A stretch of 64,000 bases of DNA from JAFGVL01 sp964546015. Its GTDB lineage: Bacteria; Bacteroidota; Bacteroidia; Bacteroidales; Paludibacteraceae. Position 1 is the stretch's first letter, and each line of letters starts with the position of its first letter. The notes below the pieces were generated by a model, which saw only the letters and a program-made list of their open reading frames with translations, was not told where the DNA came from and did no database searches. The stretch is taken from contig CAZJHO010000002.1 of the NCBI GenBank assembly GCA_964546015.1, forward strand, positions 186,001 to 250,000, written 5' to 3'. This document shows positions 41,948-49,743 of this stretch, piece by piece. The translations under genes and the position numbers were made by a program.

Positions 41948-42445
41948 ATGAATGAATTAACACAGAAGAAACTATTTTACGGAATTTTTCTCGGAATGGC
42001 TATTTCATCCCGATTTTTATTGAGTTTTAATTTGGCTATGTGGGCACAGGTGGTATCTACATTACTTTTGTTTTTCTTGATTTCTGCTATGTTTTACTGG
42101 TTGCGCCAGTTGCGTGAGTTGATTCCAGAAAAACAATTGACATTTAAAACGACTGTTCTTTTTTCTTTTCAATTATTTTTAATAGCTGCGATATTTTCAT
42201 CTTTTGTGAAATATTTTTATTTTACTTATGTCAAGGCTTGGGAATTTCAACTTTTGGTGGACAATAGTGCATTAATAATGGAAAAAGAATTAAAATATCC
42301 GGCAGTTTTAGTAAAAGAATCAATAAAATATATAACTCCGGTAACTTTTGCTGTAGCCTCGGCAATAATGAATACGATTGGCGGTATTCTGCTTGGAGTC
42401 GTTAATTGGTTTTTCTTTAAAAAAGAACAAGAATTAAGGAAATAA
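41948..42445 (+). CDS. DUF4199 membrane protein
   Basis: A 165-residue inner-membrane protein with four predicted helices (about 10-26, 30-50, 70-92 and 132-155), charged loops, and the C-terminal glycine-rich helix IMNTIGGILLGVVNWFFFKK typical of DUF4199. The function is unknown. It precedes a GT2 glycosyltransferase gene; this pairing is common in Bacteroidota, so a role in the same envelope process is possible. A 135-bp repeat-filled gap separates them. Confidence 0.75.
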   Translation: MNELTQKKLFYGIFLGMAISSRFLLSFNLAMWAQVVSTLLLFFLISAMFYWLRQLRELIPEKQLTFKTTVLFSFQLFLIAAIFSSFVKYFYFTYVKAWEFQLLVDNSALIMEKELKYPAVLVKESIKYITPVTFAVASAIMNTIGGILLGVVNWFFFKKEQELRK

Positions 42446-42466
42446 CTATCAGCTACGAGTGATGAG

Positions 42467-42530
42467 TTACAAGATACAAGTTACAAGATACAAGTTACAA
42501 GATACATGTTATAAGTTGTGAGTTATAAGT
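42467..42530. repeat. 14-bp tandem repeat between the DUF4199 and GT2 genes
   Basis: Two perfect units of TTACAAGATACAAG (42467-42494), a third with one change (ending CATG), a diverged fourth (TTATAAGTTGTGAG) and a partial fifth. It is followed at 42544-42570 by a short array of CATAATTC-like units up to the GT2 gene leader. Confidence 0.85.
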
Positions 42531-42580
42531 GGGCAAGTTGCACTCATAATTCATAATTCATAAATCATAACTATAAAAAT

Positions 42581-43531
42581 ATGGATATTTCAGTTGTAAT
42601 ACCGTTATTTAACGAAGAAGAATCATTGCCCGAATTGTTTGCGTGGATTAAGCGTGTGATGAAAGCAAATAAATTTTCGTATGAAGTTATATTTATTAAT
42701 GATGGAAGCACAGATGGTTCGTGGAAAGTGATTGAAGAACTGCAAACAGCTAATCCGGAAATAAAGGCAATAAAATTCCGTCGGAATTATGGTAAATCTC
42801 CTGCCTTATTTTGTGGTTTTGAGCGAGCAAAAGGTGATGTTGTTGTCACTATGGATGCTGATTTACAGGATTCACCAGAAGAAATTCCAGAATTATTTTC
42901 GATGATCAAAAATGATGGCTACGATTTGGTTTCAGGTTGGAAGAAAGTTCGACATGATGCTAAATTATCTAAAAATATACCTTCGAAAATTTATAATTCT
43001 ACAGCACGAAAAATAACAGGACTTAACCTGCACGATATGAATTGCGGGTTGAAGGCTTATCGTAATGAGGTTGTGAAAAATATAGAAGTGTATGGCGAAA
43101 TGCACCGGTATATTCCTTATTTAGCTAAAAATGCAGGATTTTGTAGAATAGGTGAAAAACCTGTAGCTCATCAAGCTAGAAAATACGGTTCCTCTAAATT
43201 CGGATTGAGTCGTTTTGTTAATGGCTATTTGGATCTGATTTCATTGTGGTTCTTATCCAAATTTGGGCGTAAACCCATGCATTTTTTCGGATTGGTTGGT
43301 TCGTTGATGTTTGTGTTAGGGTTATTCGCGGTAATAGGAGTAGGGGCTTCTAAACTAATAGCTATATGGAACAATCAGCGTGCACCATTGGTAACAGATA
43401 GTCCGTATTTTTATTTAGCGATTTTGGCGATGATTTTGGGAACACAGCTTTTCCTTGCCGGTTTTCTTGCCGAATTAATAAGCCGAAATTCAACCGAACG
43501 AAACACTTATATTATTGAAAAAGAAATTTAA
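42581..43531 (+). CDS. Family 2 glycosyltransferase (polyprenyl-phosphate sugar transferase type)
   Basis: A 316-residue enzyme of the DPM1/GtrB/ArnC group. The GT-A domain (1-225) starts MDISVVIPLFNEEESLPELF, with donor-binding FINDGSTDGSWKVI and the metal motif TMDADLQDSPEEIPE. Two C-terminal transmembrane helices (about 232-255 and 270-295) place it at the inner membrane. It would transfer a sugar from a nucleotide donor to a polyprenyl phosphate. The sugar is unknown. A DUF7935-like gene follows. Confidence 0.9.
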   Translation: MDISVVIPLFNEEESLPELFAWIKRVMKANKFSYEVIFINDGSTDGSWKVIEELQTANPEIKAIKFRRNYGKSPALFCGFERAKGDVVVTMDADLQDSPEEIPELFSMIKNDGYDLVSGWKKVRHDAKLSKNIPSKIYNSTARKITGLNLHDMNCGLKAYRNEVVKNIEVYGEMHRYIPYLAKNAGFCRIGEKPVAHQARKYGSSKFGLSRFVNGYLDLISLWFLSKFGRKPMHFFGLVGSLMFVLGLFAVIGVGASKLIAIWNNQRAPLVTDSPYFYLAILAMILGTQLFLAGFLAELISRNSTERNTYIIEKEI

Positions 43532-43603
43532 TATAGTTGAATGTGGAAAATTGATAACTGAATGTGTTTTTTAGTTTTCAACTTTCAACTTTAATTGAAA
43601 AAA

Positions 43604-44116
43604 ATGGAAACACTTATATTATTTCTTGTAGCAACAGTTCCGGCACTTTTAGTAGCAGGGATTGCTTATTTTCTGATTGATAGGTTATTAAAAACCGAAA
43701 ATGCACGACGAAGCTTCGAGTTGCATAAAGAACTTCGTAAAACAATTACTCCGATTCGACTTCAGGCTTATGAACGAATGGTGTTATTTTTGGAGCGTAT
43801 TACGCCTGATTCTCTACTTGCTCGTCAGGATTTGAGCGGAATGAATGCACTGCAATTGCAAACTTCGTTATTACAGCAAATTCGTCAGGAGTGGGAGCAT
43901 AATTTGACACAACAACTTTACATCAAAGATGAAACTTGGACTATGCTCCGTAATGCTAAAGAAAGTATGGTACAACTGATAAACACCAGTGCAACCAATG
44001 TGTCGTTGAATTCTACAGCATTAGATTTTGCCAAAGTGATTCTCGAAACTTATCAATCGGTAGAAAGGACACCATTAGAAGTGGCTATGGCAATGATAAA
44101 AAGAGATTTACAATAA
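43604..44116 (+). CDS. Conserved Bacteroidota membrane-anchored protein (DUF7935-like)
   Basis: A 170-residue protein with one N-terminal transmembrane helix (METLILFLVATVPALLVAG to YFLI) and a soluble alpha-helical domain, rich in Leu and Glu, containing RLQAYERMVLFLERITPDSL. I recall this layout as a family restricted to Bacteroidota but do not know a function. I choose the ATG at 43604 over the TTG at 43595. The nitroreductase gene starts 5 bp after its stop, so the two are probably co-transcribed. Confidence 0.7.
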   Translation: METLILFLVATVPALLVAGIAYFLIDRLLKTENARRSFELHKELRKTITPIRLQAYERMVLFLERITPDSLLARQDLSGMNALQLQTSLLQQIRQEWEHNLTQQLYIKDETWTMLRNAKESMVQLINTSATNVSLNSTALDFAKVILETYQSVERTPLEVAMAMIKRDLQ

Positions 44117-44121
44117 ATAAT

Positions 44122-44631
44122 ATGTTCAGACAATTAGTTGAAAAGCGCTATTCGTGTCGCAATTTTTCTTCACAAATGATAGAAAAAGAAAAATTGGAGT
44201 CTATTTTTGATGTGGTAAGATTGGCTCCTTCAGCCTGCAATTTACAACCTTGGCAATTTATGGTGGTGACACGGGCAGAAATATTGACTAAATTATATGA
44301 ATGTTATTATAGAGATTGGTTTCGGACAGCTCCTTGTTGTATCGTTGTGTTGGGAAATCATGAGCAGGCTTGGCACCGACCTAACGACGGAAAAGACCAT
44401 TGTGATATAGACCTTGCTATTGCAATCGACCACCTTACGCTTGCGGCTACGGATAATGGCTTAGGTACTTGTTGGGTTTGTAATTTTGATGCTCTAAAAT
44501 GTGCCGAAATTTTAGAATTACCGCATCATTTAGAAGCTGTCGCATTGATTCCGATAGGTTATCCTGCCGAAAATTCTATTCCGGAAAAGAAACGAAAATC
44601 TTTGGACGAAATAGTGCAGTTTATCGATTAA
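44122..44631 (+). CDS. Nitroreductase-family protein
   Basis: A 169-residue FMN-dependent oxidoreductase. It starts MFRQLVEKRYSCRNFSSQMI, the typical R-S-x-R-x-F-type FMN contact, with VVRLAPSACNLQPWQFMVVT and the C-terminal DNGLGTCWVCNFD, ALIPIGYPAE. It would reduce nitro or quinone compounds with NAD(P)H; the substrate is unknown. Its 3' end overlaps the convergent AlkD-like gene by 4 bp. Confidence 0.88.
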   Translation: MFRQLVEKRYSCRNFSSQMIEKEKLESIFDVVRLAPSACNLQPWQFMVVTRAEILTKLYECYYRDWFRTAPCCIVVLGNHEQAWHRPNDGKDHCDIDLAIAIDHLTLAATDNGLGTCWVCNFDALKCAEILELPHHLEAVALIPIGYPAENSIPEKKRKSLDEIVQFID

Positions 44632-45323
44632 CTTTTTGGTTTGCTGTGTTTGGCTACATAAGCGATTGTTTTTTCGCTTTCTAACTCACGAATAGCATCT
44701 TTGGCTATCCAGCGGGCTGCTTTTGTATCTTGTTTTTCAATTCGGTAAGCTGTTTCCAGAGCTTTAAGTCTGAGATTTTCATTTCGCTTTCCTATTTGCC
44801 GTAACGCCCAGTTAACAGCTTTCTTTACAAAGTTCCGTTCGTCGTAGGCTTCTTGTTCTATTAATGGAAAAAATTGTTCGAAAAAAGCGTCTTTCGCTTT
44901 TTTATCATGAACGGACATGGTCGCCATTAGTACAAAAGCCGTTCGTTTGACGAACTCCCGTTCATCAGTAGCATATTCGTAAATTTTCTCAATAGCAAAG
45001 GGTACTTTATCCAACAAATAGCAGGTGTTGTCGCATATATCCCACGAATCAAAATCACTCACCCAACTATCGAACAAATCGTTGTCTATTTGCCTATAAT
45101 CAGCAATTTGAGCTGCCAAGATGCGCGCTTCATGAATATCGGTTTTCCATAATTCGAGCGCTAACGCGTGATTAACTCCAATTTGTTTGGCAATTTTGCG
45201 TACATTAGGCATTCGAATACCTAATGCTTTAGAAGCATCAATACCAAAATGCTCCATTTTCTTGGTATAATTGGGTTCAGCCACATTTTTCAGGGCTGTA
45301 ATAACTTCTGAAGCGGTTGTCAT
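44628..45323 (-). CDS. DNA alkylation repair protein, AlkD-like
   Basis: A 231-residue all-alpha HEAT-like repeat protein of the AlkC/AlkD glycosylase superfamily. Visible features are KALGIRMPNVRKIAKQIG, LWKTDIHEARILAAQIA with the Asp seen in AlkD, VSDFDSWDICDNTCYLL, and FVKRTAFVLMATMSVHDK. AlkD removes N3- and N7-alkylpurines without base flipping; activity of this protein is inferred. It is monocistronic. Confidence 0.88.
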   Translation of the reverse strand: MTTASEVITALKNVAEPNYTKKMEHFGIDASKALGIRMPNVRKIAKQIGVNHALALELWKTDIHEARILAAQIADYRQIDNDLFDSWVSDFDSWDICDNTCYLLDKVPFAIEKIYEYATDEREFVKRTAFVLMATMSVHDKKAKDAFFEQFFPLIEQEAYDERNFVKKAVNWALRQIGKRNENLRLKALETAYRIEKQDTKAARWIAKDAIRELESEKTIAYVAKHSKPKS

Positions 45324-45429
45324 GATTTTATTTAAAATTACTTTACAAAGATTGTAAAAATATTACATTGATAGCAGGCAAATATAAATTCTGTTGAAAA
45401 TTTATCCTGTCAGATTATTAGCAAATGTC

Positions 45430-45437
45430 TATATTTG
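45430..45437 (+). promoter_or_regulatory. -7 box for pyrK-pyrD
   Basis: TATATTTG, followed by CAG, 34 bp before the pyrK ATG. No good -33 TTG was found. Confidence 0.45.
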
Positions 45438-45471
45438 CAGAAAGCAAAAAACTTGATTTTTTTAAAAATCT

Positions 45472-46248
45472 ATGTATAAAAAACAAATCTCAGACTTGAC
45501 GATTACTGCCAATGAGCAGATAAATAGTCAGTATTTCCGATTACGATTAAAAGCTGATAAACCGCTGCCTGAAATGCATGCCGGACAGTTTGTGGAGGTC
45601 TTGGTCGAAAATTCTAAGACAACCTTTTTGCGCCGTCCTTTTTCTATACATTATTGGGATAGAGAAAACAACGAGTTTTGGTTGCTTATCCAAAAAGTAG
45701 GAGACGGCACTCGTCAGTTGTCCGAATGTAAAGTAGGAGAGACACTGAATGTCATTTTCCCGCTTGGAAATAGCTATTCGAGTCCGTTACAAACGCAACA
45801 AAATATACTTTTGATAGGCGGAGGAGCAGGTAGTGCGCCTATGTTGATGTTGGGTTCGGAGCTGCATCGATTGGGTTTTAAACCAACTTTTTTGTTGGGT
45901 GCCCGTACCAAAGCCGATTTGATGGAGCTCGACCGTTTTGTCCAGTTGGGCGATTTGCATACTACTACCGAAGACGGCTCGTGTGGGGACTGTAAAGGTT
46001 ATATAACAAACCATCCGTTGCTAATGACACAAAAATTCGACAAAATATACACTTGCGGACCAACACCTATGATGAAAGCCATAGCACAATATGCTAAAGA
46101 AAAAGGTATTGATTGCGAAGTTTCGCTCGAAAATATGATGGCGTGCGGCATTGGTGTGTGTCTGTGTTGTGTGCAGGACACTGTTTTCGGACACAAATGC
46201 GTTTGTACCGAAGGCCCTGTTTTTAATATTAATGATTTGAAATGGTAA
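45472..46248 (+). CDS. pyrK: Dihydroorotate dehydrogenase B electron-transfer subunit
   Basis: Couples PyrD to NAD+ in pyrimidine synthesis. The 258 residues contain an FAD-binding domain (FLRRPFSIHYWDRE), a nucleotide domain (NILLIGGGAGSAPMLMLGSE), and the C-terminal [2Fe-2S] site MACGIGVCLCCVQDTVFGHK ending CVCTEGPVF, with the four cysteines spaced as in PyrK. pyrD follows after a 53-bp gap mostly filled by a G/C-rich repeat. Confidence 0.95.
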   Translation: MYKKQISDLTITANEQINSQYFRLRLKADKPLPEMHAGQFVEVLVENSKTTFLRRPFSIHYWDRENNEFWLLIQKVGDGTRQLSECKVGETLNVIFPLGNSYSSPLQTQQNILLIGGGAGSAPMLMLGSELHRLGFKPTFLLGARTKADLMELDRFVQLGDLHTTTEDGSCGDCKGYITNHPLLMTQKFDKIYTCGPTPMMKAIAQYAKEKGIDCEVSLENMMACGIGVCLCCVQDTVFGHKCVCTEGPVFNINDLKW

Positions 46249-46250
46249 AA

Positions 46251-46293
46251 ACCTCACCCTAGTCCTCTCCTTTGGAGGGGTTGGGGGAGGTCG
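46251..46293. repeat. G/C-rich nested palindrome between pyrK and pyrD
   Basis: ACCTCACCCTAGTCCTCTCC and GGAGGGGTTGGGGGAGGT are imperfect arms around TTT, the most complete copy of the family. It starts 3 bp after the pyrK stop. Its right end, GGGGGAGGT, lies 10 bp before the pyrD ATG, where a Shine-Dalgarno sequence would be. Confidence 0.8.
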
Positions 46294-46301
46294 ATTTGAT
46301 T

Positions 46302-47213
46302 ATGGCAGATTTAAGCACAAATTTAGGCGGTTTTCAACTCAAAAATCCGGTGATGACCGCTTCGGGAACATTTGGTTATGGTACCGAGTTTTCTGATTTT
46401 ATTGATATTTCTCGTTTGGGTGGAGTCATTGTAAAGGGCACAACTTTACATCATCGCGAAGGAAATCCATATCCGCGTATGGCAGAAACGCCTTCGGGAA
46501 TGCTCAATGCGGTTGGTTTGCAAAACCGCGGAGTGGATTATTTTATCGAAAAAATTAATCCGACACTCAAAAATATTGATACCAATGTAATTGTTAATGT
46601 ATCCGGCTCGGCAGTAGAAGATTATGTCGAGACGGCTGAGAAAATAACCTATCTTCCTAATATTAAGGCTATTGAACTGAATATATCTTGTCCGAATGTA
46701 AAACAGGGCGGTATGGCTTTTGGCACAAATTGTGCTTCGGCAGAGGAAGTCGTAAAAGCTGTACGCAAAGTGTATCCAAAACATTTAATGGTAAAACTGT
46801 CGCCCAATGTAACAGATATTGTGGAGATTGCGCGTGCAGTTCAGTTTGCCGGCGCTGATTCGGTTTCGCTTATCAATACGCTGTTGGGCATGGCTATCGA
46901 TGCCAAAGCTCGCCGTCCGGTACTTTCCACGGTTACAGGCGGTTTGAGTGGTCCTTGCGTGAAGCCTATAGCGTTGCGTATGGTGTGGCAAGTGGCAAAG
47001 AATGTAGCAATCCCGATTGTTGGGTTGGGAGGGATTATGAATGCTACCGATGCTATTGAGTTTTTACTTGCGGGAGCTTCGGCAGTACAAATCGGAACAG
47101 CTAATTTTATCGATCCCACTACAACTGTAAAAGTGATTGAAGGAATCAATCAATATTTAGATGAAAACGGTTACAAATCTGTATCCGAAATTGTAGGAAA
47201 ATTGGAAATTTAA
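46302..47213 (+). CDS. pyrD: Dihydroorotate dehydrogenase, class 1B catalytic subunit
   Basis: FMN enzyme that oxidises dihydroorotate to orotate, working with PyrK. The 303-residue protein starts MADLSTNLGGFQLKNPVMTA. It contains FGYGTEFSDFIDISRLGGV, the active-site loop ELNISCPNVKQGGMAFG with the class 1B Cys, and VGLGGIMNATDAIEFLLAGA. The ATG at 46302 is used; the upstream in-frame TTG at 46272 lies inside the repeat. Confidence 0.95.
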   Translation: MADLSTNLGGFQLKNPVMTASGTFGYGTEFSDFIDISRLGGVIVKGTTLHHREGNPYPRMAETPSGMLNAVGLQNRGVDYFIEKINPTLKNIDTNVIVNVSGSAVEDYVETAEKITYLPNIKAIELNISCPNVKQGGMAFGTNCASAEEVVKAVRKVYPKHLMVKLSPNVTDIVEIARAVQFAGADSVSLINTLLGMAIDAKARRPVLSTVTGGLSGPCVKPIALRMVWQVAKNVAIPIVGLGGIMNATDAIEFLLAGASAVQIGTANFIDPTTTVKVIEGINQYLDENGYKSVSEIVGKLEI

Positions 47214-47224
47214 AATTAGTTACA

Positions 47225-47501
47225 ATTTGGGATTTACGATTTTAGATTTATGATTGTATGCAAGTACATATAAAAAATATAGAACAAAACAAATAGGGTT
47301 AAATGTTATTAAACTTATTGATGAGTTATCAAATAAACCATCAACTGAAACAATTTATTGGCTCGAAGTCTTAGAAGAAAGCGGTTTGATTTCGGAAAAC
47401 AGAATTTCAGTCTTAAAGAAAGGAACCAACGAAATTTTATCTATTGTTGTAACTTCTATCAATACAATCAAATCTAAAATCCCCAATCGTAAATACTTAT
47501 T
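47225..47501. repeat. Inverted repeats enclosing the four-helix-bundle remnant
   Basis: The left arm near 47225-47256 (GGGATTTACGATTTTAGATT then TATGATT) is the imperfect inverse of the right arm near 47466-47501 (AATCAAATCTAAAATCCCC then AATCGTAAAT). The remnant gene lies between them and its last codons run into the right arm. Confidence 0.6.
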
Positions 47502-47517
47502 TATTCTTCGATATTAA
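47254..47517 (+). pseudogene. Remnant of a four-helix-bundle (S23/IVS-type) protein gene
   Basis: The 87-residue ORF has the two ends of the TIGR02436 four-helix-bundle family but not the middle. GLNVIKLIDELSNKPST matches the N-terminal helix and ETIYWLEVLEESGLI with VVTSINTIKSKI matches the C-terminal half. The central roughly 40 residues (QLLRSATSIGAN-type segment) are missing. A possible true start, ATGCAAGTACATATAAAAAA at 47258, is in another frame and stops early. An internal deletion plus a frameshift makes it a pseudogene. It overlaps the convergent membrane-protein gene by 17 bp. Confidence 0.65.
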
Positions 47518-48211
47518 ACATTTCTTCCATTGTCAAACCGGTTAGTCGTTTAAGTGAGCGAAATAAATACCAAATAACAAAGCCCATTACAATGGTCGAT
47601 GGTAGTACAATGACAGGCCAACTCAATCCGAGCATTTTGCTGTATTCTTCGTTAAAAGCATCAGTACCTGCGGGACTGTGCATGATTATTTTAGCTAAAA
47701 CAAAATTTAAAACAGCCGACAAAAAAAATGAACTTGCCAGCATATAAGATGATTTCACCAATATTTTGTCAAATTCGGCTCGTGCATTTTTTTCTTCCAA
47801 AATAGCATCTATTTTTTCCGTTTTCATTAAATCCGGGTTGTATAACAATTTTTTTAATAACGGAAAAGGCGATTTGATAGTCACTATCACCGCAATACCT
47901 ATGATTAAGGGAATTGAAGCCTCTTTAAAGGCAATCCATTCGGTAGGTAATTGGAAAATACCAATAATACCCGTGAGCAAAATACCTACAAAGCCGAGTA
48001 TGGAGATAAAATTTGTTTTTTTCTTTTTTACCCAATCAAATAGGAAATAGCCCAGCGGAAAAGCCAAAGCGAATATCAATGCATATATAGCTCCCAAATA
48101 TTCCGGTTTACTGAACTTATTTAAAACAAGGATTGGAATAACGATATTAAATACAAGATTCCAAAGCGGATTTTCTTTTTTTTCTTTTTTTGTAGTTGGG
48201 ATTAAGTTCAT
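47501..48211 (-). CDS. Integral membrane protein, VC0807-like
   Basis: A 236-residue protein with about six transmembrane helices (around 18-30, 40-60, 68-88, 98-112, 155-175, 197-215) and polar loops such as FPLLKKLLYNPDLMKTEKID and the C-terminal LFRSLKRLTGLTMEEMFNIEE. It resembles the VC0807 group of conserved membrane proteins; I am not certain of the family and no function is known. Its ATG overlaps the GSCFA gene stop by 4 bp, which implies co-translation. Confidence 0.6.
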   Translation of the reverse strand: MNLIPTTKKEKKENPLWNLVFNIVIPILVLNKFSKPEYLGAIYALIFALAFPLGYFLFDWVKKKKTNFISILGFVGILLTGIIGIFQLPTEWIAFKEASIPLIIGIAVIVTIKSPFPLLKKLLYNPDLMKTEKIDAILEEKNARAEFDKILVKSSYMLASSFFLSAVLNFVLAKIIMHSPAGTDAFNEEYSKMLGLSWPVIVLPSTIVMGFVIWYLFRSLKRLTGLTMEEMFNIEE

Positions 48212-49188
48212 AATTTACTTTTAAAAAAGGTTTCTTCCGATGTGAAATCGGTAGTAGGATAGGTTTTCTTTAAAACTTCTATTTTATGTAATTGTTGTTG
48301 GCAAAATTCTTTGTATGCTTCTGTTTCTGCATTGAACGGGCGATGTGTCACTGCGCGGTTCAACTGTCCGGTATCTACGACGAACTGTTTGGTTTGCGTG
48401 GTGAAATAACATTCGCCAAAACGCTCCCAAATATAATCAATAGCTGTTTGGTTAGGATGGAGCATATCATTCGCATAAAATCGATAATCGCGTAAATCAT
48501 CAATAACTAATTCATAAGCAGGAAAATAACTTACGAAATCAGATTGTTTTTGCAATTGGTCAATGGCTAATAGTAAGATGGCTTTGCTTAAATTATTTTC
48601 GTGTGCTCCATCTTTCCAATGCCTGATAGGGCTTACCGTAAATAAAATCTGCAATTTCTTGTTGATAGTGCGTAATTTATCCAACAGAAGCGTGTATGCT
48701 TCTGTAATTTCTTTTATACTTATACATCTGTGAGTAAATGAATTTTCAGGCAATTTATGGCAGTTGGAAACAATTTTACCCGTTTTTTTGAACTCATATA
48801 TCCAAGTTGTGCCGAAAGTAATAAGCAGTAAATCTGCCTGTCTCAGTTTTTCTGCCGACTTAATAAGGCGTTCGTTCATTTTTTGCAAAGCTTCTTCTTT
48901 CGAAATGCCTGAAAATGAACTGTGATAATCGAAACTGTGCCAACAATTTTCGTATGAAAATAAATCATCATCTTTTATTAATTCATTATTTATCAGCCTG
49001 CTTATTGATTTTTCGATCGAAGGAGGATTATATAAAATACCAAATGGATTAACATCAGCCCTAAATTTATGGCTGACAAGTTTTTCTCCTATATTTTCGG
49101 CAAAGCAAGAACCCAACAACAGTATTTCACTGTTGTATTCAATAGTTTTGTCGGAGCGAAGTATATTTATGATTGTGCGGAATTCCAT
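48208..49188 (-). CDS. GSCFA domain protein
   Basis: A 326-residue protein named for the motif seen here as ILLLGSCFAENIGEKL (about 22-37). A catalytic-site-like Gly-Ser-Cys-Phe, LLITFGTTWIYEF and the C-terminal YANDMLHPNQTAIDYIWERF (with Asp-x-x-His-Pro) make it an SGNH-hydrolase-like enzyme, possibly an esterase or acyltransferase. The substrate is unknown. A TACCTTTG box lies 22 bp before the ATG. It is the first gene of a two-gene operon with the membrane protein. Confidence 0.88.
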   Translation of the reverse strand: MEFRTIINILRSDKTIEYNSEILLLGSCFAENIGEKLVSHKFRADVNPFGILYNPPSIEKSISRLINNELIKDDDLFSYENCWHSFDYHSSFSGISKEEALQKMNERLIKSAEKLRQADLLLITFGTTWIYEFKKTGKIVSNCHKLPENSFTHRCISIKEITEAYTLLLDKLRTINKKLQILFTVSPIRHWKDGAHENNLSKAILLLAIDQLQKQSDFVSYFPAYELVIDDLRDYRFYANDMLHPNQTAIDYIWERFGECYFTTQTKQFVVDTGQLNRAVTHRPFNAETEAYKEFCQQQLHKIEVLKKTYPTTDFTSEETFFKSKL

Positions 49189-49210
49189 TCTTACATCATA
49201 TTAAGAGGTG

Positions 49211-49218
49211 CAAAGGTA
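49211..49218 (-). promoter_or_regulatory. -7 box for the GSCFA operon
   Basis: The minus strand reads TACCTTTG, followed by GCACC, 22 bp before the ATG at 49188. Confidence 0.5.
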
Positions 49219-49316
49219 ATTTTTAATACTTAAATGAAGAAACGAATATTTTTAAGTGTTGTTGAAAACTTTTCTGTTTCTCCGATGTTTTATTTTAAGA
49301 AACAGAGAAATACGAA

Positions 49317-49347
49317 TTGGCTAAATAGTAAATATTTCGTACTTTTG
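49317..49347 (+). promoter_or_regulatory. Promoter for korDABC
   Basis: TTG at 49317-49319 and TACTTTTG at 49340-49347, spaced 20 bp. A dyad (49368-49417) lies in the roughly 90-nt leader before korD. Confidence 0.6.
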
Positions 49348-49367
49348 CAGCGTTTTTTTATAAAAAG

Positions 49368-49417
49368 AAACCTCTAACCCCTTAAAGAGACTTTTATCCA
49401 AATTTATAGAGGTTTTG
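49368..49417. repeat. Repeat-derived hairpin in the korD leader
   Basis: AAACCTCTA pairs with TAGAGGTTT across a loop. The left part, ACCTCTAACCCCTTAAAGAG followed by ACTTTTATCC, is a diverged member of the G/C-rich family found in the grpE-dnaJ spacer. Confidence 0.5.
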
Positions 49418-49441
49418 AAGAACAAAAAATATAAAAACAAT

Positions 49442-49672
49442 ATGGCAAAAATAAAAGGAGCTGTGGTGGTAAACACCGAAAGATGTAAGGGTTGTGAACT
49501 TTGCGTAGTAGCTTGTCCTAAAGATGTGTTAGTAATGTCGAAACAAGTTAATACAAAAGGATATAACTATGCTTTCCCCGAAAAAGAGGAGGATTGTGTC
49601 GGTTGTGCTGCCTGCGGATATGTTTGTCCGGATGCTTGTATTACTGTTTATAAAGTTAAAATAGAAGAATAG
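49442..49672 (+). CDS. korD: 2-oxoacid:ferredoxin oxidoreductase, ferredoxin (delta) subunit
   Basis: A 76-residue two-[4Fe-4S] ferredoxin that carries electrons from the thiamine enzyme. The clusters are CKGCELCVVACPKDVL and CVGCAACGYVCPDACI. I use the ATG at 49442 and not the TTG at 49415. It is the first gene of the korDABC operon; korA follows after a 71-bp gap with an imperfect dyad. The complex oxidises 2-oxoglutarate or a branched-chain 2-oxoacid to the acyl-CoA; the sequence does not settle which. Confidence 0.9.
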   Translation: MAKIKGAVVVNTERCKGCELCVVACPKDVLVMSKQVNTKGYNYAFPEKEEDCVGCAACGYVCPDACITVYKVKIEE

Positions 49673-49675
49673 ACA

Positions 49676-49725
49676 CAAGAATCAAGGATCAAGATAATTT
49701 TCTTGCATCATGGTTCTTGACTCTT
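49676..49725. repeat. Intercistronic dyad, korD-korA
   Basis: CAAGAATCAAGGATCAAGATA faces TCTTGCATCATGGTTCTTGA with CTCTT. The two are imperfectly complementary and fill most of the gap. Confidence 0.5.
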
Positions 49726-49743
49726 AACTCCAAAAATAAAAAT

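Noticed and set aside
42467..42530. Short CRISPR array
   Set aside because: The 14-bp units are directly adjacent, with no spacers, and there are no cas genes.
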